From: JASHSH01 sp036490215
GTDB taxonomy: Bacteria > Pseudomonadota > Alphaproteobacteria > Rhodospirillales > Magnetospirillaceae
Assembly (NCBI GenBank): GCA_036490215.1
Contig: DASXEH010000026.1
Coordinates: 1-64,000 of the forward strand
Length of the DNA: 64,000 bases
Reading direction: 5' to 3'
Part shown: positions 1-8,276 of the stretch, piece after piece
How positions within the stretch are numbered: the first letter of the stretch is position 1
Layout of the letters: each line of letters opens with the position of its first letter
Made by a program: the position numbers and the translations under genes
Notes under the pieces: model-generated
The model's database searches: none
Told to the model about the DNA's origin: nothing
The model's input: the letters and a program-made list of their open reading frames with translations, nothing else

Positions 1-140
1 AAATGGTGATGCCGGGCGACAACGTGACGATGACGGTCGAACTGATCGCGCCGATCGCCATGGACGAGGGTCTGCGCTTCGCTATCCGCGAAGGTGGCCG
101 TACCGTCGGCGCCGGCGTTGTTGCATCAATCATCGAGTGA
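1..140 (+). CDS. tuf: Elongation factor Tu, C-terminal end (partial)
   Basis: Only the last 45 or so codons are present; the gene enters from the left edge. The reading frame gives MVMPGDNVTMTVELI and ends VGAGVVASIIE, which is the beta-barrel domain 3 end of EF-Tu, the GTPase that brings aminoacyl-tRNA to the ribosome. It lies directly before rpsJ, the usual order at the str/S10 junction. The TGA stop overlaps a GTG that could serve as an upstream rpsJ start. Identity is firm; nothing can be said about the missing N-terminal part. Confidence 0.95.
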   Translation, partial: MVMPGDNVTMTVELIAPIAMDEGLRFAIREGGRTVGAGVVASIIE

Positions 141-145
141 GCAAA

Positions 146-454
146 GTGGACAGCCAGAACATCCGCATCCGCCTCAAGGCGTACGACCACCGCGTGTTGG
201 ATCAGTCCACGCGCGAGATCGTGAACACGGCCAAGCGCACCGGCGCCCAGGTCCGTGGCCCGATTCCGCTGCCGACGCGGATCGAGAAGTTCACGGTCAA
301 CCGGTCGCCTCACATCGACAAGAAGTCTCGCGAACAGTTCGAGATCCGCACTCATAAGCGGCTCCTGGACATCGTCGACCCGACGCCGCAAACGGTGGAC
401 GCGCTGATGAAGCTCGATCTCGCCGCCGGTGTCGACGTCGAGATCAAGCTGTAG
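146..454 (+). CDS. rpsJ: 30S ribosomal protein S10
   Basis: S10 is a small-subunit head protein (also NusE, the antitermination factor). The product reads xDSQNIRIRLKAYDHRVLDQ and has the usual length of about 102 residues. I chose the GTG at 146 because it gives the family's usual M-[DN]-SQNIRIRL start; a GTG at 137 overlapping the tuf stop would add three residues (MSK). A purine-rich GAGTGAG lies 5-10 bases before the chosen codon. First gene of the S10 operon. Confidence 0.95.
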   Translation: MDSQNIRIRLKAYDHRVLDQSTREIVNTAKRTGAQVRGPIPLPTRIEKFTVNRSPHIDKKSREQFEIRTHKRLLDIVDPTPQTVDALMKLDLAAGVDVEIKL

Positions 455-465
455 GAAACGAAAAA

Positions 466-1158
466 ATGCGTACCGGCCTCATCGCCCGTAAAGTGGGCAT
501 GACCCGTGTCTTCGCCGAGGACGGGTCTCACGTTCCCGTCACGGTGTTGCACATCGACGGTTGCCATGTCGTTGCGACACGCACCGCGGAAAAGGATGGC
601 TATACCGCGGTTCAGCTTGGCGCCGGCAAGGCCAAGGTGAAGAACGTCGGCAAGCCGATGCGCGGCCATTTCGCCAAGGCGAAGGTGGAACCGACCGCAA
701 AGGTCGTCGAATTCCGCGTGACCCCCGATGCCGTTCTGGAAGTCGGCGCCGAACTCTCGGCGGCGCATTTCCTCGCCGGTCAGTTTGTCGACGTTGTCGG
801 CACGACGATCGGTAAGGGCTTCGCGGGCGTCATGAAGCGCCACAACTTCCGCGGCCTCGAAGCCACGCACGGCGTGTCGGTCTCGCACCGTTCGCATGGT
901 TCGACCGGTCAGCGTCAGGATCCGGGCCGCGTGTTCAAGGGCAAGAAGATGGCCGGTCACATGGGCGACGTGCGCGTCACCACCCAGAGCGTGACCGTCG
1001 TCTCCACCGATGCCGATCGTGGCCTGATCCTGATCAAGGGCGCGGTGCCCGGCTCCAATGGCGGTTGGGTTCTGATCAGCGACTCGGCCAAGCGCAAGGC
1101 GCCGAAGGACCTGCCGTTCCCGGCAGCGATCCGCGCCGCCGAAGAAAAGAAGGGCTAA
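466..1158 (+). CDS. rplC: 50S ribosomal protein L3
   Basis: L3 is an early assembly protein whose loop reaches toward the peptidyl-transferase centre. The 230-residue product starts MRTGLIARKVGMTRVF and carries the conserved GVSVSHRSHGSTGQRQDPGR stretch, including the Gln in GSTGQ that is the known site of PrmB methylation in L3. Eleven bases separate it from rpsJ, with TAGGAA as ribosome-binding site. Length is typical for the alphaproteobacterial form, which is slightly longer than in E. coli at the C-terminus. Confidence 0.98.
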   Translation: MRTGLIARKVGMTRVFAEDGSHVPVTVLHIDGCHVVATRTAEKDGYTAVQLGAGKAKVKNVGKPMRGHFAKAKVEPTAKVVEFRVTPDAVLEVGAELSAAHFLAGQFVDVVGTTIGKGFAGVMKRHNFRGLEATHGVSVSHRSHGSTGQRQDPGRVFKGKKMAGHMGDVRVTTQSVTVVSTDADRGLILIKGAVPGSNGGWVLISDSAKRKAPKDLPFPAAIRAAEEKKG

Positions 1159-1164
1159 GACGCC

Positions 1165-1785
1165 ATGAAACTGGACGTCACCACCATCGATGCCGGCAAG
1201 GCCGGTTCGATCGATCTGGCCGACGAAGTGTTCGGCGTCGAGGTCCGTAATGACCTGCTCGCGCGCGCTGTCGATTGGCAGCTCGCCAAGCGTCGGTCGG
1301 GCAATCACAAGACCAAGGACATCGCCGATATCTCCGGCACGACCAAGAAGCCGTACAGCCAGAAGGGCACCGGTCGTGCCCGTCAGGGCTCGCTGCGCAG
1401 CCCGCAGTTCCGCGGCGGTGCGCGCATCCATGGTCCGGTCGTTCGTTCGCACGAATACGACATGCCGAAGAAGGTCCGTGCGGCCGCTCTGAAGTGCGCG
1501 CTCTCGGCCAAGGCGAAGGACGGTCAGCTGATCGTTCTCGACACGGCCGCGGTGCCGACGCCCAAGACCAAGGAATTGATCGCGCGTCTGGCCAAGCTGA
1601 AGCTCACCAACGCCCTGTTCATCGGCGGCGCCGAGCTCGACAAGAACTTCGCGCTGGCGGCTCGCAACATTCCGCATATCGATGTGCTGCCGTCGGCCGG
1701 CGCCAATGTCTATGACATCGTGCGCCGTCACGTCCTGGTTCTGACCAAGGACGCCGTCGCTCAATTGGAGGCGCGCCTGAAATGA
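1165..1785 (+). CDS. rplD: 50S ribosomal protein L4
   Basis: L4 lines the exit tunnel; in E. coli it also represses the S10 operon. The 206-residue product shows the conserved tunnel-loop region (KKPYSQKGTGRARQGS, then SPQFRGGA) near residues 60-90. It begins six bases after rplC and its TGA stop overlaps the rplW ATG as ATGA, so L4 and L23 are probably translationally coupled. I did not find an E. coli-type L4 leader because the operon start is outside the window. Confidence 0.98.
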   Translation: MKLDVTTIDAGKAGSIDLADEVFGVEVRNDLLARAVDWQLAKRRSGNHKTKDIADISGTTKKPYSQKGTGRARQGSLRSPQFRGGARIHGPVVRSHEYDMPKKVRAAALKCALSAKAKDGQLIVLDTAAVPTPKTKELIARLAKLKLTNALFIGGAELDKNFALAARNIPHIDVLPSAGANVYDIVRRHVLVLTKDAVAQLEARLK

Positions 1786-2135
1786 GCAAGGCCCCGAAGA
1801 AGAAGGCTTCTGCCGAGAAGGCCCCCGCCAGCGCGGTGACGGTCACCAAGGCGCGCGCCTACGACATCATCCGCAGCCCGGTCATCACCGAAAAGGCGAC
1901 GATGGGTTCGCAGCACAACCAGGTCACCTTCCGCGTGCCGCTCGACGCGACCAAGCCCGAGATCAAGGCGGCGGTCGAGTCGGTCTTTTCCGTCAAGGTG
2001 AAGGCGGTCAACACGCTGCGCACCGAAGGCAAGACCAAGCGTTTCCGTGGCTTCATCGGCAAGCGCAGCGATTACAAGAAAGCGATCGTGTCCCTCGCTG
2101 AGGGTCAGTCGATCGACGTGACCACGGGGGTCTGA
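1782..2135 (+). CDS. rplW: 50S ribosomal protein L23
   Basis: L23 sits at the tunnel exit and docks SRP and trigger factor. The product is 117 residues, about 17-20 longer than the compact family core because of a Lys/Ala-rich N-terminus (SKAPKKKASAEKAPASA) before the core that begins YDIIRSPVITEKATM. The core includes the conserved VKVKAVNTL and KTKRFRGF segments. The start overlaps the rplD stop by four bases. Confidence 0.97.
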   Translation: MSKAPKKKASAEKAPASAVTVTKARAYDIIRSPVITEKATMGSQHNQVTFRVPLDATKPEIKAAVESVFSVKVKAVNTLRTEGKTKRFRGFIGKRSDYKKAIVSLAEGQSIDVTTGV

Positions 2136-2139
2136 GGTA

Positions 2140-2970
2140 ATGGCTCTTAAGACATTCAAGCCGACGACGCCGAGCCAGCGCGAGCTGGTGCAGGTCGATC
2201 GTTCCGAGCTGTGGAAGGGCGCGCCGGTCAAGTCGTTGACCGAAGGCAAGCGCAGCCATGGCGGCCGCAACAACCATGGCCGTATCACGGTCCGGTTCCG
2301 TGGCGGCGGGCACAAGAGGCGCTATCGCGTGGTCGACTTCAAGCGCACCAAGCGCGATGTGGTCGCGACCGTCGAGCGTCTCGAATACGATCCCAACCGT
2401 TCGGCGTTCATCGCTCTGGTCAAGTATCAGGACGGCGAGCTCGCCTATATCCTCGCGCCGCAGCGTCTGGCGGTCGGCGATCAGGTCGTCGCAGGCGACC
2501 GCGTCGACATTAAGCCGGGCAATGCGCTGCCGCTGAAGAACATCCCCGTCGGCACCATCGTCCACAATGTGGAGATGAAGGTCGGCAAGGGTGGTCAGAT
2601 CGCCCGTTCGGCTGGCGCCTATGTCCAGCTGGTCGGTAAGGATCAGGGCAACGCCCAGCTCCGTCTGTCGTCGGGCGAAGTGCGCATGGTGCGCGGCGAG
2701 TGCTACGCGACGATCGGTGCGGTGTCGAACCCGGACCATCAGAACGTCAACTATGGCAAGGCCGGCCGTATGCGTTGGTTGGGCTTCCGCCCGCACAACC
2801 GCGGCGTTGCCATGAACCCGGTTGACCATCCGTTGGGCGGCGGCGAAGGCCGCACCTCGGGTGGCCGTCATCCAGTCACGCCTTGGGGCAAGCCGACCAA
2901 GGGCTACAAGACTCGTAACAACAAGAAGACGGACAGGCTCATCATGCGCCGTCGTCAGTTGAGCAAGTAA
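2140..2970 (+). CDS. rplB: 50S ribosomal protein L2
   Basis: L2 is a primary 23S-binding protein needed for subunit joining and peptidyl transfer. The 276-residue product has the family hallmarks: HGGRNNHGRITVRFRGGGHK near the N-terminus and the C-terminal GMNPVDHP-like block (GVAMNPVDHPLGGGEGRTSG) containing the conserved His near the peptidyl-transferase centre. Start ATG is preceded by GAGGT and lies four bases after rplW. Confidence 0.98.
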   Translation: MALKTFKPTTPSQRELVQVDRSELWKGAPVKSLTEGKRSHGGRNNHGRITVRFRGGGHKRRYRVVDFKRTKRDVVATVERLEYDPNRSAFIALVKYQDGELAYILAPQRLAVGDQVVAGDRVDIKPGNALPLKNIPVGTIVHNVEMKVGKGGQIARSAGAYVQLVGKDQGNAQLRLSSGEVRMVRGECYATIGAVSNPDHQNVNYGKAGRMRWLGFRPHNRGVAMNPVDHPLGGGEGRTSGGRHPVTPWGKPTKGYKTRNNKKTDRLIMRRRQLSK

Positions 2971-2980
2971 GGAGAGCCCC

Positions 2981-3286
2981 GTGGCACGCTCCGTTTGGAA
3001 AGGTCCCTTCGTCGATGGCCATCTGCTCCGCCGGGCAGAAAAGGCGCGTGGTTCGGGCCGCAATGAAGTCATCAAGATGTGGTCGCGTCGTTCGACGATC
3101 ATGCCGCAATTCGTCGGCCTGACCTTCGGCGTCTACAACGGCCACAAGTTCATTCCCGTGCTGGTGACCGAGAACATGGTCGGCCACAAGTTCGGCGAAT
3201 TCTCGCCCACGCGCACCTTCCACGGCCACTCGGCCGATAAGAAGGTCAAGCGCGCGCCGGGCGCTTCCGCTGGTCCGGCGAAGTGA
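2981..3286 (+). CDS. rpsS: 30S ribosomal protein S19
   Basis: S19 lies in the head of the small subunit near the A-site tRNA. The product starts MARSVWKGPFVDGHLL and contains the conserved KMWSRRSTIMPQFVG and HKFGEFSPTRTFHGH segments. The start is GTG at 2981 with a clear AAGGAGAG site six bases before. The C-terminus is extended and Lys/Ala-rich (KVKRAPGASAGPAK), giving 101 residues rather than about 92. Confidence 0.97.
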   Translation: MARSVWKGPFVDGHLLRRAEKARGSGRNEVIKMWSRRSTIMPQFVGLTFGVYNGHKFIPVLVTENMVGHKFGEFSPTRTFHGHSADKKVKRAPGASAGPAK

Positions 3287-3293
3287 GGGTGAA

Positions 3294-3707
3294 ATGAGCA
3301 AGAAGCCCGCCCCCCGCCGTCTGGCTGATACCGAGGTCCGCGCGTTCTCGCAGCAGATCCGCACCAGCCCGCGCAAGCTGAACGTGGTCGCGGAACTGAT
3401 CCGCGGTCTGCCGGCCGAAGCCGCGCTGAACCAGCTCACCTTCTCGCGCCGTCGTATCGCGAAGGAAGTGAAGAAGGTTCTGCAGTCGGCGATCGCCAAT
3501 GCCGAAAACAACCATCAGCTCGATGTCGACCGTCTGGTCGTCGCCGAGGCCTATGTGGGCAAGGCGCTCGTGATGAAGCGCATGCACACCCGTGGCCGCG
3601 GCCGCTCGGCGCGCATTGAGAAGCCGTTTTCCAATCTCACCGTGATCGTGCGCGAGCGCGCCGAAGCTGCGAGCAAGGCGAAAGCGCCTGCTCAGGAAAA
3701 GGAATAA
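3294..3707 (+). CDS. rplV: 50S ribosomal protein L22
   Basis: L22 reaches through the large subunit and forms the tunnel constriction with L4. The core is recognised from TSPRKLNVVAELIRGLP, LTFSRRRIAKEVKKVLQSAIANAE and the beta-hairpin end RGRGRSARIEKPFSNLTVIV. At 137 residues it is longer than the E. coli protein (110) by N- and C-terminal basic extensions, as is common in this class. Seven bases separate it from rpsS. Confidence 0.97.
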   Translation: MSKKPAPRRLADTEVRAFSQQIRTSPRKLNVVAELIRGLPAEAALNQLTFSRRRIAKEVKKVLQSAIANAENNHQLDVDRLVVAEAYVGKALVMKRMHTRGRGRSARIEKPFSNLTVIVRERAEAASKAKAPAQEKE

Positions 3708-3710
3708 TCT

Positions 3711-4433
3711 ATGGGTCAGAAGGTTAATCCCATCGGCCTGCGCCTCGGCATCAACCGGACGTGGGACTCCCGCTGGTACGCCGATGACGACTACGCCAAG
3801 TTGCTGCACGAGGACTTCGCGCTGCGCAACTACCTGCGCGAGCGTCTGCAGCAGGCCGGTGTGTCGCGCGTCGTGATCGAGCGTCCGGCGAAGAAGGCCC
3901 GCGTGACGATCCACACCGCCCGTCCGGGCGTGGTGATCGGCAAGAAGGGCGCGGACATCGAAGTGCTGCGCAAGCACCTCGCCAAGATGACCGGCGGCGA
4001 AGTCCATCTGAACATCGTCGAGATCCGCAAGCCGGAACTGGACGCCCAGCTGGTTGCCGAAAGCATCGCCCAGCAGCTCGAGCGCCGCGTGGCTTTCCGC
4101 CGCGCCATGAAGCGCGCCGTGCAGTCGGCCATGCGTCTCGGCGCCCAGGGCATCCGCATCAACTGCTCGGGCCGTCTCGGTGGCGCCGAAATCGCCCGTA
4201 TGGAGTGGTATCGCGAGGGCCGCGTGCCGTTGCACACGCTGCGCGCCGATGTCGACTATGGCGTGGGCACCGCCAAGACCACCTATGGCACCTGCGGCGT
4301 CAAGGTGTGGGTGTTCCGTGGCGAGATCATGGCCCATGACCCGATGGCGCAGGACAAGCGCGCGATGGAGAATCAACCCACCACGCGTAGCGGTGGCGCT
4401 CCTGGCGGCGGTCCGGCTGCCGCTGCCGAGTGA
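3711..4433 (+). CDS. rpsC: 30S ribosomal protein S3
   Basis: S3 binds mRNA at the entry site of the 30S subunit. The 240-residue protein begins MGQKVNPIGLRLGINR, has the KH domain with VVIGKKGADIEVLRK near residues 75-95, and the C-terminal block GRVPLHTLRADVDYG. A Gly/Ala/Pro-rich tail follows (SGGAPGGGPAAAAE). It starts three bases after the rplV stop; the ribosome site AAGGAA lies inside the end of rplV. Confidence 0.98.
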   Translation: MGQKVNPIGLRLGINRTWDSRWYADDDYAKLLHEDFALRNYLRERLQQAGVSRVVIERPAKKARVTIHTARPGVVIGKKGADIEVLRKHLAKMTGGEVHLNIVEIRKPELDAQLVAESIAQQLERRVAFRRAMKRAVQSAMRLGAQGIRINCSGRLGGAEIARMEWYREGRVPLHTLRADVDYGVGTAKTTYGTCGVKVWVFRGEIMAHDPMAQDKRAMENQPTTRSGGAPGGGPAAAAE

Positions 4434-4453
4434 TCGAGAGAAAGATTTAGATC

Positions 4454-4873
4454 ATGCTTAGCCCCACTCGCACGAAATACCGCAAGGCCCATAAGGGCCG
4501 TATCCATGGCGCTGCCAAGGGCGGTTTCCTGCTCAACTTCGGCGCCTATGGCCTGAAGGCGATCGAGCCCGAACGTCTGACCGCGCGTCAGATCGAAGCG
4601 GCCCGTCGCGCACTCACCCGTCACCTGAAGCGTCAGGGCCGCGTCTGGATTCGCGTGTTCCCCGATCTGCCGGTGTCGACCAAGCCGGCCGAAGTCCGCA
4701 TGGGCTCCGGCAAGGGCGCGCCCGAATACTGGGTGGCCCGCGTGCACGCCGGCCGCATCTTGTTCGAAGTCGACGGTGTTCCGGAGGCGCTGGCCCGCGA
4801 AGGCTTCGCGCTGGCCGCCGCCAAGCTGCCGATCAAGACCAAGTTCGTCCAACGTCTGGGCGGGGAGTCGTAA
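4454..4873 (+). CDS. rplP: 50S ribosomal protein L16
   Basis: L16 helps form the A-site on the large subunit. The sequence MLSPTRTKYRKAHKGRIHG is diagnostic, followed by GKGAPEYWVARVHAGRILFE with the Gly-Lys-Gly-Ala-Pro loop. 139 residues is the normal length. The gap from rpsC is 20 bases, with GAGAGAAAG as the ribosome-binding region. Confidence 0.98.
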   Translation: MLSPTRTKYRKAHKGRIHGAAKGGFLLNFGAYGLKAIEPERLTARQIEAARRALTRHLKRQGRVWIRVFPDLPVSTKPAEVRMGSGKGAPEYWVARVHAGRILFEVDGVPEALAREGFALAAAKLPIKTKFVQRLGGES

Positions 4874-4875
4874 TC

Positions 4876-5082
4876 ATGGCAAAGACCAAGACCGGCGACC
4901 TCAAGGTCCAGACCCCCGATCAGCTGACCGACCGTCTGCTGGACCTCAAGAAGGAGCAGTTCAACCTGCGCTTCCAGAAGGCTTCCGGCCAGCTTGAGAA
5001 TACCGCCCGAGTGCGCCAGGTGCGTCGCGAGATCGCGACCATCCGCACGCTGCTCGGCGAACGCAACCGCGCCGTGTCGTAA
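4876..5082 (+). CDS. rpmC: 50S ribosomal protein L29
   Basis: L29 is a small two-helix protein near the tunnel exit next to L23. The 68-residue product shows LLDLKKEQFNLRFQKASGQLENTARVRQVR, here cited by its motif KKEQFNLRFQ-x-ASGQL, typical of the family. It begins two bases after the rplP stop with GGGGAG upstream, so coupling with L16 is likely. Confidence 0.96.
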   Translation: MAKTKTGDLKVQTPDQLTDRLLDLKKEQFNLRFQKASGQLENTARVRQVRREIATIRTLLGERNRAVS

Positions 5083-5094
5083 GGAGACTGACCC

Positions 5095-5334
5095 ATGCCC
5101 AAGCGCGTACTGCAAGGTGTGGTGGTGTCCGACGCGATGGACAAGACTGTCGTTGTCCGCGTCGACCGCCGCGTCATGCACCCCGTTTATAAGAAGTTCA
5201 TCCGCCGCTCGAAGAAGTATTCGGCTCACGACGAAGCCAATGCTCATAAGGTCGGCGACGTTGTGCGCATCGAAGAATGCCGGCCGATCTCCAAGTCCAA
5301 GCGTTGGACCGTGATCGCCGGACTGAATGCCTAA
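5095..5334 (+). CDS. rpsQ: 30S ribosomal protein S17
   Basis: S17 is an OB-fold primary 16S-binding protein. The 79-residue product starts MPKRVLQGVVVSDAMDKTVV and has the conserved YKKFIRRSKKYSAHDE and VGDVVRIEECRPISKSKRW segments. A perfect AAGGAG lies eight bases before the ATG. Length is normal. Confidence 0.98.
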   Translation: MPKRVLQGVVVSDAMDKTVVVRVDRRVMHPVYKKFIRRSKKYSAHDEANAHKVGDVVRIEECRPISKSKRWTVIAGLNA

Positions 5335-5361
5335 GCGCGTTGAGAGACCGAGGATAGTCCC

Positions 5362-5730
5362 ATGATCCAAATGCAAACCAATCTGGATGTCGCCGACAAT
5401 TCAGGCGCCCGCCGGGTGCAGTGCATTAAGGTGCTGGGCGGTTCACACCGCACCATCGCCAATGTCGGCGACGTGATCGTCGTCTCCATCAAGGAGGCGA
5501 TTCCGCGTGGCCGTGTGAAGAAGGGCGACGTTCACCGCGCCGTGATCGTCCGCACCGCGAAGGAGATCCGCCGTCCCGATGGGACCGCGATCCGCTTCGA
5601 CCGCAACGCGGCGGTGCTAATCACCAAGCAGAACGAGCCGATCGGCACCCGCATCTTCGGGCCCGTGACCCGTGAACTGCGCGCCAAGAAGTTCATGAAG
5701 ATCATCTCGCTCGCGCCTGAGGTGCTGTGA
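5362..5730 (+). CDS. rplN: 50S ribosomal protein L14
   Basis: L14 forms an intersubunit bridge. The 122-residue product starts MIQMQTNLDVADNSGARRVQ and contains DVIVVSIKEAIPRGRVKKGD and the C-terminal FMKIISLAPEVL. Length is exactly the family norm. The stop TGA shares its A with the next ATG (TGATG), giving tight coupling with rplX. Confidence 0.98.
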   Translation: MIQMQTNLDVADNSGARRVQCIKVLGGSHRTIANVGDVIVVSIKEAIPRGRVKKGDVHRAVIVRTAKEIRRPDGTAIRFDRNAAVLITKQNEPIGTRIFGPVTRELRAKKFMKIISLAPEVL

Positions 5731-6047
5731 TGGCAGCGAAGATTCGCAAAGGCGACAAGGTCGCCATCATCTCGGGCAAAGATAAGGGCAAGCGCGGCGA
5801 AGTGCTGCGCGTGCTGCCCGACGAAAGCCGCGCGGTCGTTCAGGGTCTGAATACGGTGACGCGTCATACGCGCGCCTCGATGCAGACCCAGGGCGGCCTG
5901 GTGAAGAAGGAAGCCCCGATTCACCTGTCCAACCTCGCCCTGATCGATCCTTCAAGCGACAAGCCGACCCGCGTCGGCTTCAAGAAGCTTGAGGATGGCA
6001 CCAAAGTTCGCATCGCCCGCCGTTCGGGCGAGCAGATCGACCGCTAA
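5730..6047 (+). CDS. rplX: 50S ribosomal protein L24
   Basis: L24 starts large-subunit assembly at the 5' end of 23S rRNA. The product MAAKIRKGDKVAIISGKDKG carries the KOW motif (KGDKVAIISGKDKGKRGEV). I chose ATG 5730 overlapping the rplN stop rather than the GTG one codon earlier. At 105 residues the size is normal. Confidence 0.97.
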   Translation: MAAKIRKGDKVAIISGKDKGKRGEVLRVLPDESRAVVQGLNTVTRHTRASMQTQGGLVKKEAPIHLSNLALIDPSSDKPTRVGFKKLEDGTKVRIARRSGEQIDR

Positions 6048-6063
6048 AGGAGCGGTAGAGCCA

Positions 6064-6606
6064 ATGGCTACACGACTGCAGATTCGCTACGAAACCGAGA
6101 TTCGGAAGAAGCTCCAAGAGGCGTTCAATTACCCGAACCCCATGGAAATTCCGAAGCTCACCAAGATCGTGATCAACATGGGCGTCGGCGAAGCATCGCA
6201 GGACTCCAAGAAGATCGAAGGCGCGGTGGCCGACCTCACCGCCATCTCCGGCCAAAAGCCGGTGGTGACACGCGCCCGGACCTCGATCGCCACCTTCAAG
6301 CTGCGTGAAAATCAGCCGGTCGGCTGCAAGGTCACGCTGCGCCGCGATCGCATGTACGAGTTCCTCGATCGTCTGGTGAACATCGCTCTGCCGCGCGTCC
6401 GCGACTTCCGCGGTGTGTCGGCGAGGAGCTTCGATGGCCAGGGTAACTACGCGCTCGGTCTCAAAGAGCAGATGGTTTTCCCGGAAATCAACTATGACCG
6501 CGTCGACAAGGTGCGCGGCATGGATATCATTATCGTTACGACGGCTAAGAACGCCACGGAAGCCAAGGCTTTGCTGCAGGCTTTCGACATGCCGTTCGCC
6601 TCCTAA
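6064..6606 (+). CDS. rplE: 50S ribosomal protein L5
   Basis: L5 binds 5S rRNA and contacts the P-site tRNA. The product is 180 residues and shows MEIPKLTKIVINMGVGEA, ISGQKPVVTRA and the C-terminal FPEINYDKV-like FPEINYDRVDKVRGMDI. The ATG at 6064 follows AAGGAGCGG; in-frame codons further upstream lie inside rplX and were rejected. Confidence 0.98.
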   Translation: MATRLQIRYETEIRKKLQEAFNYPNPMEIPKLTKIVINMGVGEASQDSKKIEGAVADLTAISGQKPVVTRARTSIATFKLRENQPVGCKVTLRRDRMYEFLDRLVNIALPRVRDFRGVSARSFDGQGNYALGLKEQMVFPEINYDRVDKVRGMDIIIVTTAKNATEAKALLQAFDMPFAS

Positions 6607-6623
6607 GTGAGAAGGTAGGGACT

Positions 6624-6929
6624 ATGGCTAAGACAAGTTCCATCGAGCGCAACACCAAGCGCGAACGCATGGCGAAGAAATTCGCCGCCAAGCGCGCCAA
6701 GCTCAAGGCAGTCACCACCAACCGCGAGGCTACGGCCGAGGAACGGTTCGAGGCGATGCTGAAGCTGGCTGAGCTTCCGCGTAACTCTTCGCTCAATCGC
6801 GTGCGTCTGCGCTGCGAATTGACCGGTCGTCCGCGCGGTAATTACCGCAAATTCAAACTATGCCGTCTGCAGCTCCGCGATATGGGCTCTAAGGGTCAGA
6901 TCCCCGGCATGGTCAAGTCGAGCTGGTAA
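6624..6929 (+). CDS. rpsN: 30S ribosomal protein S14
   Basis: S14 binds in the 30S head. This is the long 101-residue, zinc-free form: only two cysteines are present and no CxxC-x12-CxxC zinc site. Conserved segments are SSIERNTKRERMAKKFA and the C-terminal GRPRGNYRKFKLCRLQLRD, ending SGMVKSSW-like GMVKSSW. It follows rplE by 17 bases with GAAGG upstream. Confidence 0.97.
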   Translation: MAKTSSIERNTKRERMAKKFAAKRAKLKAVTTNREATAEERFEAMLKLAELPRNSSLNRVRLRCELTGRPRGNYRKFKLCRLQLRDMGSKGQIPGMVKSSW

Positions 6930-6944
6930 GGGAGAACGGCGAAC

Positions 6945-7340
6945 ATGATGACCGATCCCCTAGGTGACATGCTGACGCGCATCCGCAACGGGCAGATGGC
7001 GCGCAAGCCTTCCATCACCGCTCCGGCCTCGCGCCTGCGTTCCAACGTGCTTGAAGTGCTCAAGCGCGAGGGTTACATCCGCGGCTATAGCCAGAGCGAA
7101 ATCCGCGCTGGCATTGCCGAGCTCGTGATCGAGCTCAAGTACCACGAAGGTCAGCCGGTGATCCGCTCGATCGACCGCGTCTCGACCCCGGGTCGCCGCG
7201 TGTATTCGAAGATTAAGGACCTGCCCCGCGTGTCGAATGGTCTCGGGATTTCGATCCTGTCCACGCCGCGTGGTGTCATGTCCGATGCCGAGGCCCGCGC
7301 TGCCAATGTCGGCGGCGAAGTCCTCTGCCAAGTGTTCTAA
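6945..7340 (+). CDS. rpsH: 30S ribosomal protein S8
   Basis: S8 is a 16S rRNA central-domain binder and, in E. coli, the spc operon repressor. The 131-residue product starts MMTDPLGDMLTRIRNGQ; the second ATG (6948) is an equally possible start. The C-terminal half shows RVSTPGRRVYSKIKDLPRV and GISILSTPRGVMSD, the rRNA-binding region. AAGGGAGAA lies upstream. Confidence 0.98.
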   Translation: MMTDPLGDMLTRIRNGQMARKPSITAPASRLRSNVLEVLKREGYIRGYSQSEIRAGIAELVIELKYHEGQPVIRSIDRVSTPGRRVYSKIKDLPRVSNGLGISILSTPRGVMSDAEARAANVGGEVLCQVF

Positions 7341-7354
7341 GGGAGACGCACCCG

Positions 7355-7888
<534 letters not shown>

Positions 7889-7897
7889 GACTGGGCC

Positions 7898-8251
7898 ATG
7901 TCAATCGCCATCAAAACCCGCCGTCGCGCGCGCACTCGTTACGCTCTCAAGCAGCGTGCGAAAGGCCGTTTGCGCCTCACAGTGTTTCGCTCATCGAAGC
8001 ACATTTACGCGCAGATCATCGACGACACCAAGGGCGTCACGCTCGCTTCCGCCTCGACCATCGAGAAGGAAGTCAACGGCGGCAAGACCGGCGCGACCGC
8101 GGAAGCGGCTGCCAAGGTCGGCAAGCTGATCGCCGAGCGCGGCAAGGCCGCCGGTGTCGAGCAGGTCCAATTCGACCGCGGCTCTTACATCTTCCATGGC
8201 CGGGTGAAAGCCCTGGCCGATGCCGCCCGCGAGGGCGGTCTGTCCTTCTAA
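7898..8251 (+). CDS. rplR: 50S ribosomal protein L18
   Basis: L18 binds 5S rRNA with L5 and L25. The 117-residue product shows TRRRARTRYALKQRAKGRLR, then LTVFRSSKHIYAQIIDD, and ends RVKALADAAREGGLSF, the normal C-terminus. A weak AGGA site precedes the ATG, nine bases after rplF. Confidence 0.97.
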   Translation: MSIAIKTRRRARTRYALKQRAKGRLRLTVFRSSKHIYAQIIDDTKGVTLASASTIEKEVNGGKTGATAEAAAKVGKLIAERGKAAGVEQVQFDRGSYIFHGRVKALADAAREGGLSF

Positions 8252-8276
8252 GCGCCGTTCTGAGGAAACCAGAAGC